Positions 58,044-64,000 of a stretch of 64,000 bases of DNA are shown piece by piece. Within the stretch, counting starts at the first letter, position 1; each line of letters starts with the position of its first letter. Below the pieces are notes generated by a model. The model was not told the origin of the DNA and ran no database searches. It worked only from the letters and a program-made list of their open reading frames with translations. Source of the stretch: Fibrobacter sp. (lineage in GTDB: Bacteria > Fibrobacterota > Fibrobacteria > Fibrobacterales > Fibrobacteraceae); assembly GCA_024398965.1 (NCBI GenBank), contig JAKSIF010000003.1, positions 1 to 64,000 of the forward strand. Reading direction: 5' to 3'. The position numbers and the translations under genes were made by a program.

Positions 58044-59090
58044 TTACTTGTCCATAACAAGATACAAATTGTCGCTATCCTTGATTGAGGCTAAATCACA
58101 AAACCAAAGGATATTACGCCGTTTTTCAAGGATAATTTGCTTATGTCTAAAATGTCTTGGAAGTGGATTGGGTAAACAAGCTTTGCTTTGATTGATTGCG
58201 AGCCTGAATCCCTTGGTTTCTAGCCAGAGACGGAAAATTTCAGAACTCAGTAGTTCGTTAGGAAATTTTTTAAGGTCAATGGTCAGGACTTTTCCGTATT
58301 GACTGAATTCGTCGCTGTGGGGGCAGTTCTGCGGCGAAACCATGGCTGGATCAAAGATGGCATTCGCCTTTTCCAGAACGCGGGAATAGGCTTTCTGGGC
58401 AAGGGATCCAACATGGCAAAGCTGCAAAGTAGCTTCGGGAACTGTTTTCTCAAGATAGGGAAGGTCTACGTGACGAATCTGGTTGCGGGCAAACTTGGTG
58501 TCGGAATTGGATTCATCTTCACACCATACAAGACCATTTTCGGCGGCGTATTGAGTCAGTTCCTCTCGCGTCACATTTAAGAAAGGTCGATAAAGTTCCG
58601 TGCTTCCGAAGGATCTTGTCTCTTGAATTCCGCGGAGTCCGGCCAGGCTTACTCCGCGACGCAACCTTAGATAAATCGTTTCTGCCTGGTCTCCCGCGTG
58701 GTGGGCCGTAAGGATGGCGTCGGCGCAGTTCTCTGCTGCGAATTGACGCAGTGCACTGTATCTGGCGTCGCGGGCGTTTTCTTCAAGGGATCCGCCTGCA
58801 TTCTTAAGGGCGGTGCCGTCTAACCTTTCTATGAAAAAGGGAGCTTTGTAATTTACGGCGAAATTTTGAACAAATTCAGCATCCCTGTCGGCTGTTCCTT
58901 CTCGCAGCCCGTGATGCACATGGGCAATACCCAGCCATTCAATGCCGTGGTCTGCTTTGTGGGTTACAAAAAAGTGGGCGAGACAGATGGAGTCCAAACC
59001 GCCCGAAACAGCAAGAAGCAATCGCTTCCAGCCGTTTTGCTTGATTTTATTTCTTGTGGATTCAAGGAATGATGGGGGGGGATTGCTCAA
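58044..59090 (-). CDS. tilS: tRNA(Ile)-lysidine synthase
   Basis: 348 residues. The PP-loop motif SGGLDS is near residue 29. It converts C34 of tRNA-Ile(CAT) to lysidine. The N-terminal ATP-pyrophosphatase core (AHVHHGLR, ARDARYSALR, TAHHAGDQAET, RPFLNVTREEL) is well conserved, while the C-terminal tail is short. It lies 61 bp upstream of ftsH on the same strand, a classical tilS-ftsH pairing. Confidence 0.93.
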   Translation of the reverse strand: MSNPPPSFLESTRNKIKQNGWKRLLLAVSGGLDSICLAHFFVTHKADHGIEWLGIAHVHHGLREGTADRDAEFVQNFAVNYKAPFFIERLDGTALKNAGGSLEENARDARYSALRQFAAENCADAILTAHHAGDQAETIYLRLRRGVSLAGLRGIQETRSFGSTELYRPFLNVTREELTQYAAENGLVWCEDESNSDTKFARNQIRHVDLPYLEKTVPEATLQLCHVGSLAQKAYSRVLEKANAIFDPAMVSPQNCPHSDEFSQYGKVLTIDLKKFPNELLSSEIFRLWLETKGFRLAINQSKACLPNPLPRHFRHKQIILEKRRNILWFCDLASIKDSDNLYLVMDK

Positions 59091-59091
59091 A

Positions 59092-59128
59092 ACAAAAAAC
59101 CTTTATCCTCTATCCTTTATCCTCTCCG
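59092..59128. repeat. CCTTTATCC-type low-complexity tract
   Basis: Repeats of CCTTTATCCTCTAT in the 38-bp gap between hisI and tilS. A similar tract is at 32232-32270, and related pyrimidine-rich repeats occur at 29648-29670. Confidence 0.5.
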
Positions 59129-59479
59129 CTATTTATCGCAAACCTTAAAGAAGCAGCTGCGGGCACCGGTGTGGCAAGCCACTTGCGGGCCCTGCATGCG
59201 GACCTTGAAGAGCAAGGCGTCGCTATCGCAGTCGGTAGCCCATTCCACGACGGTCATAACGTTTCCGCTGGTGTCGCCTTTGTGCCAGTATTCCTTACGG
59301 CTGCGGCTCCAGAAAACCATTTCACCGCATTCCTGGGTACGGCGGAGAGCTTCTTCGTTCATCCATGCCATCATGAGAACGTCGCCCTTGTCTGCATCCT
59401 GAACGATAGCGGGAGCAAGCATAACGCCGTCCACTTCCACTTCGAACTTCACTTCCTTCATGATATCTTCAAACTTCAT
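59129..59479 (-). CDS. hisI: Phosphoribosyl-AMP cyclohydrolase
   Basis: 116 residues, a stand-alone HisI without the HisE domain. It opens the adenine ring of PR-AMP in histidine synthesis. Signatures: [28 protein letters not shown] near residue 57, the metal-binding DCDSDALL near 84, and [11 protein letters not shown] signal-free cytoplasmic enzyme. It is isolated from other his genes. Confidence 0.95.
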   Translation of the reverse strand: MKFEDIMKEVKFEVEVDGVMLAPAIVQDADKGDVLMMAWMNEEALRRTQECGEMVFWSRSRKEYWHKGDTSGNVMTVVEWATDCDSDALLFKVRMQGPQVACHTGARSCFFKVCDK

Positions 59480-59502
59480 GGATCACTCTTTTTGTTGATG
59501 TT

Positions 59503-60498
59503 TTAATCGTTTCTTGGCTTGTATGCCGGGTTGTTTGCAAATAGTCCTGCCAGACAGTCTTTGTATTCTTTCTCGTTGCCACGTCCGCGGAGATAGAATG
59601 TTTCTGTGGTATCGGTTGCGTTCATTTCCAAGTAGTTGTTTGTGAGGTAGGCCCTGTATGCTTCGCTGCAGAATTCCGGTTTGTTGACGTAGCCAAATGT
59701 GGTTTCGTTGGAACAGGTTACGCCATTGGAAGAAACCTTGAAGGAATAGCGGGCTTCATTTATGCGGGTGGTTCCGTATGCTTCAACGTCAATGTTTTGT
59801 CCGCCTATGGTCAGGGTTCCTGTATTCTTCGTCAAGTTGGAAAAAGCCACGTCTTTTTGAGGGATGTCCTGGGGGTATTCGCTATCGCTACCTTCATTGT
59901 AATCGTATGGACAGATGTTGAAGTACGTTTCCAGAATGTCGTGCATCATTTCGTTGATGAAGACATAGTTGGGGTCGATTGTCATGTAGCTGATGACGGA
60001 GTCCTGCATGAATTCGTAGGCCATATTGAACAATTGTGCCTTTCCGCAGGTATAAACTCCGTTACGAATTCCGCAGTGGACGGAATTCCAGCTACCCCAA
60101 ATAGAACCATCGTTGTTTCCTCCGAACATGAAGAAATCTATGTCGGGGTCCAAGGGAGAACTGTTTTCGTATTCTTCTGTGCTGCGGTAATACACCTTCA
60201 TGGAATCGGCACTGATGGTGTAGGCGTATATGTTGTCGTCTCCCATGGGGTTCCAAGAGTAAACTCCATTGACGATGGTGCATTTGCCCCAGTAGTAGGT
60301 AAAATAATTGATGCCATCCTTGGTTTCGTACTTTGCAGGACGTGCAACGCGGAATGCGCCTTCTTCAGCTGACGTAGATTGGTTGCTTTCTGACGGAATT
60401 TGAGGATTGGCGGAAGAGTCGTCTCCGCAACCAATCAACAAAGACAATGCGATTGCTGTGAACGTCAGCGCCCCAAAATTCATTTTCTTAAAACTCAT
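59503..60498 (-). CDS. Lipoprotein of unknown function
   Basis: 331 residues. Lipobox LLIGC puts the lipid Cys near residue 24, followed by a short Ser-rich linker. The mature part is Tyr/Asn-rich, probably beta-structured, with paired Cys residues. No family recognised; Fibrobacter-specific by appearance. It is co-oriented with hisI and 24 bp from proA, so it is likely part of the proA transcript. Confidence 0.7.
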   Translation of the reverse strand: MSFKKMNFGALTFTAIALSLLIGCGDDSSANPQIPSESNQSTSAEEGAFRVARPAKYETKDGINYFTYYWGKCTIVNGVYSWNPMGDDNIYAYTISADSMKVYYRSTEEYENSSPLDPDIDFFMFGGNNDGSIWGSWNSVHCGIRNGVYTCGKAQLFNMAYEFMQDSVISYMTIDPNYVFINEMMHDILETYFNICPYDYNEGSDSEYPQDIPQKDVAFSNLTKNTGTLTIGGQNIDVEAYGTTRINEARYSFKVSSNGVTCSNETTFGYVNKPEFCSEAYRAYLTNNYLEMNATDTTETFYLRGRGNEKEYKDCLAGLFANNPAYKPRND

Positions 60499-60522
60499 AA
60501 AACCTCCTAACTTTTTTGAGCA

Positions 60523-61797
60523 TTAACCGCGAACTTGTCCTTCGCCGCGGAGCACCCACTTGTAAGTGCAGAGGCTTTCTACACCCATAGGGCCACGAGC
60601 GTGGAGCTTGTCGGTGGAAATGCCCACTTCTGCACCCAGACCGTATTCGCCGCCGTCGGCAAAACGGGTGCTGGCGTTTACCATGACGCTGCTGGAATCC
60701 ACGTTTGCAACGAAGTAATCCTGTGCGGCAACGTCTTCGGAAACGATGGCTTCCGTGTGGCGGCTGCTGTACTTTTCGATGTGGTCTGCGGCTTCTTCCA
60801 CGTTTTCCACAAACTTTACGCTGGCCTTCAGAGCCAAATACTCGGTGTGGTAGTTGGCTTCGCCGCCGATGTCGGTGACCTTTGCGATACCTTCCAGACG
60901 CTTCTGGGCGTCGGCGTTACCAAACAGTTCTACGCCACGGCTAGTGAGGGCTTCTACCAAACGCTTGACGTCTGCAGTGGGGAGGGCCTTGTCAAACAAG
61001 ACGCATTCCATGGCGTTGCAGACGCCGGTACGCTGAGTCTTGGCGTTAATCAAGATGTTTTCTGCCTTGGCAATATCGGCAGCCTTGTCTACGTACACAT
61101 GGCAGATACCGTTAAAGTGCTTGATCACAGGGATCTTGCTCTGTTCCACAACTGCGCGAATCAGACGTTCGCCACCGCGAGGAATCACCAGGTCGATGCA
61201 GTCGTTGCGCTGGAGCAGCATGCCCACCAGGTCGTGGCTGGTTTCCGTTACCAGCTGGACGGCGTCCGCTTCAACGCCGTTTTCGGTCAATGCCTTGCGG
61301 AAAATTTCAGCCAGGCACTTGGCGCTGTTCAAGGATTCCTTACCGCCACGGAGGATTACTGCGTTACCCGCCTTAAAGCAGAGGCAGGCACCGTCGATAG
61401 TCACGTTGGGGCGGCTTTCAAAAATAAAGAACACGGAGCCGATGGGCACAGCCACACGGCGGATATCAATGCCATTCTTTAGAGAGCGATGTTCAAGCTC
61501 CTTGTTCAGCGGATCTGCAAAGGCCGCAATTTCTTCGGCGCCCTTGGCCATGGTCTCGATGCGTGCATCGTTCAAAGTCAGACGGTCCAGCATGGAATCG
61601 CTGATCTTGCCGCGGGCGGCATCCACATCAATCTGGTTGGCTGCAAGAATCTCCGGCTTGCTTGCGCGGAGCAGTTCTGCCACGCGGGCGAGAACCTTGC
61701 TGCGGGTCTCTGCACTGAGGGTACGGATTTTCTTGCTTGCCTTACGGGCGTTGTTTGCCAGAAGGTCGGAATATTTCTCTAAATCGACAGTGTTCAT
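60523..61797 (-). CDS. proA: Gamma-glutamyl phosphate reductase
   Basis: 424 residues from the ATG at 61797. It reduces glutamyl-5-phosphate to glutamate semialdehyde, step two of proline synthesis. Aldehyde-dehydrogenase fold with VPIGSVFFIFESRPNVT near residue 110, the catalytic Cys in the GVCNAMECVLF segment near 260, and GAEVGISTDKLHARGPMG near the end. TATATT ends 6 nt before the ATG and no Shine-Dalgarno exists. A TTCCAAGTTGGAA site covers the -35 zone. proB is not in the window. Confidence 0.95.
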   Translation of the reverse strand: MNTVDLEKYSDLLANNARKASKKIRTLSAETRSKVLARVAELLRASKPEILAANQIDVDAARGKISDSMLDRLTLNDARIETMAKGAEEIAAFADPLNKELEHRSLKNGIDIRRVAVPIGSVFFIFESRPNVTIDGACLCFKAGNAVILRGGKESLNSAKCLAEIFRKALTENGVEADAVQLVTETSHDLVGMLLQRNDCIDLVIPRGGERLIRAVVEQSKIPVIKHFNGICHVYVDKAADIAKAENILINAKTQRTGVCNAMECVLFDKALPTADVKRLVEALTSRGVELFGNADAQKRLEGIAKVTDIGGEANYHTEYLALKASVKFVENVEEAADHIEKYSSRHTEAIVSEDVAAQDYFVANVDSSSVMVNASTRFADGGEYGLGAEVGISTDKLHARGPMGVESLCTYKWVLRGEGQVRG

Positions 61798-61828
61798 ACG
61801 CAAAATATAGCTTTTGAACATTTCGATG

Positions 61829-61841
61829 TTCCAACTTGGAA
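61829..61841 (-). promoter_or_regulatory. TTCCAA-TTGGAA palindrome at the proA promoter
   Basis: Reads ATTCCAAGTTGGAA on the minus strand, identical over 14 bp to the site at 7751-7764 in the padR promoter. It overlaps the expected -35 of proA (-10 at 61804-61809). Confidence 0.6.
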
Positions 61842-61904
61842 TATGCGGCGGCTGTCAAATGTGAACTGAAACTTGATTTTCGTCACATTTGAGATTATTT
61901 TAAT

Positions 61905-62020
61905 ATCAAACAGGTTTGTTTTTATCCGCGACATTAACGGGTAGTCGCTAGGGTATCGGACTTGGGTGTTTAGACTCGGTGCTAGCCTTCTCTCTCAAAC
62001 GGCACCGAGTCTTTTTTTGT
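61905..62020 (+). ncRNA. Candidate small RNA ending in an orphan terminator
   Basis: AGACTCGGTGC (61972-61982) pairs perfectly with GCACCGAGTCT (62002-62012), followed by seven T: a strong plus-strand terminator with no plus-strand gene before it. A possible promoter TTGATT-17 bp-TATTTT lies upstream, which would give a transcript of about 110 nt. No open frame with a start site was found inside. The 311-bp gap between proA and the GH2 gene holds only this, the proA control region and the GH2 terminator. Not matched to a known RNA family. Confidence 0.4.
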
Positions 62021-62046
62021 TTCGATTTATTTTTGTTTGAACAAAC

Positions 62047-62088
62047 TAAAAGAGACCGCGGAATATATCCGCGGCCTCTTTAACTTTT
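62047..62088 (-). terminator. GH2 gene terminator
   Basis: On the minus strand AAAGAGGCCGCGGA/TCCGCGGTCTCTTTT arms form a long hairpin ending in a T-rich stretch, just after the GH2 stop codon. Confidence 0.7.
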
Positions 62089-62108
62089 AACCTATACGCT
62101 CTACGCTA

Positions 62109-64000
62109 TTACAGCAGTTCCACGATCTTTGCGAACAACTTGTCGGCCAGGGCGTTTGTTTCCAGTCCTTCGAAGATGTTGAACTGGTTGAACATGATCT
62201 TACCCTTACCGAAGGGATAGAGTTGCAGGTCGGAGCCGGCCTTGATTTCGCCATCCTTCAGAGTGAAGTCGCGGGCGAAGACGGTTGCGCCAGGCAGTTC
62301 ATTCAGGGAAAGGCTCGGTGCAACTGCAGCGGAGATGTGGTCCAGCACGGCGCTGTCGCCGAATACGCCAGAAAGGGCGGATCCCTTGGGCAGGTAATGA
62401 ATGCTCATTTCGTTAGCGCCGGTGCTCCAGTGGGATTCGATATTGAAATCGAACAGATGACTCTGATTCATATAGTCAATATCGTCTTGGGTCATGTCGG
62501 AAAGAAGCAGGGTCTTGCCACTGTTCTTTGTAACATCCACAATCTTGTCCAGAATTTCATCGGGCCAGGAACTGAGGTTTGCTGTGAAGATAATCTGTTC
62601 GGGGCCGGTGAGAGCAGCGAGAGCATCGCTGGATTCTTCGCAGTTGTCCAGGAAGCAGACCTTCTTCATGGCGTTCTTTACATCCGCCTGTTCGATGACA
62701 ACAAGGTCTTCGCTAGAACTGTGGACGGTCTTGCCGTCGGCAATCAGGGTAACCTTGATCTGGTACTTGCCAGCGCTACGGGGGGCCATCATGGTGCATA
62801 CGCCCATCTGGGTAAGACTGGTCTTGCCGGCAGGTTCCTCGGGGGTCAGAGTCTGGCTGGAAATTTCCTTGCCCTTTTCGTCTTGCAGGGAGACTTCCAC
62901 AGAAACATCCTCGTAACGCTTGTTGTTAAGCAGGGTTACCTGGAAGCTGACTTCACCCTGGGGAGCGACTACGTGTTCCAGTTCGCTAATGAGTGCGCGG
63001 CTGGGGGTGGTAATTTCCTTGGTGAATTCGTCGAAGCCCTTGCTTACGCGATTTTCGTCGCAAAGACCGTTGAAGTCCGTGGTGTAGTCAGCCCACTGGT
63101 CCAGGAAGAAACCGGAAACCTGAGGGTTGCTCTGGAAGGCGGTAATCTGGTCCAGCTTGCTCTTGATTGCGAGGCGGCGGGAATCCTTACAGAAGTCTTC
63201 GTAGCTCTTCCAGATGGAAAGGTCGCTTTCAACGAAGTTTTCGATGTTCTTAATGAAAGTCTTGATTGCCTTCTGGTTCTTGCCGCTACGGGGGCCTTCA
63301 ATATTGGTGGCGGTTTCGGGCAGCAAGGTGTGGTTCTTCATTGTAACCAGAATCTTGTTGCTGATATCGCTTGCAACGTTTTCTTCTTCGTCCTGGAAAT
63401 GGGCGTCACCCAGGCCGACATCGGGAACCATGAGTTCTTCGTTGTCGCGGTCGAAGCTGTGGGCCAAGTAATGGCTATAAGCTGCACTGGGGTTCATGCG
63501 GGGATTGATACGCAAGGAGGCGTAGCGGTCAATGCGGTCTACCGTTACAGGAACAACCTTGCCGGTATCCTTGCGGAAGTTGCCTTCGTTGTCCAGGTAA
63601 ATGCTGTTCAGGTTGCTGATTGCCGGGCGGGTCATGTCCACAGGGCTAATGGAGTTCAGCATCTTGTTGCCGTTCTGCAGCAGGAAGGTGCCGTTTTCGG
63701 AACCGAGGACCCATGCGCCGATACAAGGATGGTTATGCTGTTCCTTGACGATGTCGTTGATCAGCTTCTTGGCGATTTCCAGACCCTGGGGGGTGGAACG
63801 CATGGTGTGGATGGGGAATTCCTGGAACACGATGAGGCCGAGATTGTCGCAGATGTTCAAGGCTTCTTCGGTCAAAGGTGCACCGCAGGAACGGATTGCG
63901 TTGAAACCTGCGTTCTTTACGGCCTTCAAGTCTTCTTCCAGCTTTTCGTTCTTGTAGGTCCAGAGGCCGCCCTTGCTCCACTGTTGGTTGTAGCTCACGC
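62109..64000 (-). CDS. Glycoside hydrolase family 2-type enzyme (5' end beyond the window)
   Basis: At least 630 residues; the frame is still open at base 64000, so the start and N-terminal sugar-binding domain lie outside. The TIM-barrel part shows LKAVKNAGFNAIRSCGAP and HNHPCIGAWVLGSENG, with the Asn-Glu acid/base pair typical of GH2 near base 63700. Two later beta-sandwich segments and a C-terminal alpha/beta part follow (LLLSDMTQDD, GKGKIMFNQFNIF), resembling the trailing domains of bacterial beta-galactosidase/mannosidase-like proteins. Substrate cannot be fixed. Confidence 0.8.
   Translation of the reverse strand, partial: VSYNQQWSKGGLWTYKNEKLEEDLKAVKNAGFNAIRSCGAPLTEEALNICDNLGLIVFQEFPIHTMRSTPQGLEIAKKLINDIVKEQHNHPCIGAWVLGSENGTFLLQNGNKMLNSISPVDMTRPAISNLNSIYLDNEGNFRKDTGKVVPVTVDRIDRYASLRINPRMNPSAAYSHYLAHSFDRDNEELMVPDVGLGDAHFQDEEENVASDISNKILVTMKNHTLLPETATNIEGPRSGKNQKAIKTFIKNIENFVESDLSIWKSYEDFCKDSRRLAIKSKLDQITAFQSNPQVSGFFLDQWADYTTDFNGLCDENRVSKGFDEFTKEITTPSRALISELEHVVAPQGEVSFQVTLLNNKRYEDVSVEVSLQDEKGKEISSQTLTPEEPAGKTSLTQMGVCTMMAPRSAGKYQIKVTLIADGKTVHSSSEDLVVIEQADVKNAMKKVCFLDNCEESSDALAALTGPEQIIFTANLSSWPDEILDKIVDVTKNSGKTLLLSDMTQDDIDYMNQSHLFDFNIESHWSTGANEMSIHYLPKGSALSGVFGDSAVLDHISAAVAPSLSLNELPGATVFARDFTLKDGEIKAGSDLQLYPFGKGKIMFNQFNIFEGLETNALADKLFAKIVELL

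Noticed and set aside
61972-62012. GCACCGAGTC stem resembling the end of Cas9 tracrRNA
   Set aside because: No repeats, spacers or cas genes anywhere in the window; a ten-base stem match is chance.

Overview
The window comes from a Fibrobacter-like bacterium (phylum Fibrobacterota). Three predicted secreted proteins or lipoproteins carry the FISUMP domain, the 'Fibrobacter succinogenes major paralogous domain'. Ser-rich linkers, type-IX-like C-terminal domains, a GH94 cellodextrin/cellobiose phosphorylase and a PPi-dependent phosphofructokinase fit a cellulose-degrading, Gram-negative anaerobe. Most of the window is ordinary chromosomal housekeeping DNA. No prophage, insertion sequence, CRISPR array or rRNA operon was seen, and there is one tRNA gene.

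Layout. 0-5.5 kb: end of a Ser-rich surface protein, Nudix hydrolase, queuosine-precursor transporter, a FIST/GGDEF/HD-GYP signalling protein, a VOC protein and a small secreted protein. 5.5-15 kb: metG, a PadR-type regulator, GH94 phosphorylase, a Fic protein, a FISUMP lipoprotein and an Rpn-type nuclease. 15-27.3 kb: a secreted DUF4874/DUF4832 protein, a PpiC-type isomerase, prfB with its programmed frameshift, two small genes (one of only 56 codons), pfp, a second FISUMP lipoprotein, a CotH-kinase lipoprotein and aqpZ. 27.4-36.6 kb: tRNA-Arg(CCT), an AlgX-like protein, a HigA-like regulator, pmbA, lgt, a penicillin-binding protein, orn, fabF and a DUF2279 protein. 36.6-50 kb: two paralogous outer-membrane barrels, a third FISUMP protein, a UvrD-family helicase, hflX-pgpA, a YejE/YejF-like transporter pair, an M20 peptidase with cobB, and a dihydroorotate dehydrogenase. 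50-64 kb: a barrel-like protein, a PDZ-thioredoxin fusion, a minus-strand cluster tilS-ftsH-folP-cdaA-SUMF1-like, hisI, proA, and the 3' part of a GH2 glycosidase.

Common themes. Envelope functions dominate: lipoprotein maturation (lgt), peptidoglycan (PBP, M15-like), phospholipid (pgpA), membrane proteolysis (ftsH) and outer-membrane proteins. Two cyclic-dinucleotide systems are present: c-di-GMP (GGDEF/HD-GYP; Orn would remove pGpG) and c-di-AMP (CdaA). A TATATT/TACATT -10-like box precedes many genes and the tRNA. In eight cases it lies only 6-10 nt before the start codon with no Shine-Dalgarno sequence, suggesting leaderless mRNAs.

The most unusual signals are: dispersed palindromic elements that appear in-frame inside a FISUMP linker and inside an ABC ATPase; a three-hairpin array with shared TAGGACTAA arms between pmbA and lgt; an identical 14-bp palindrome at the padR and proA promoters; an inverted repeat around the fic -10 box; and an orphan plus-strand terminator that may end a small RNA near 62 kb.
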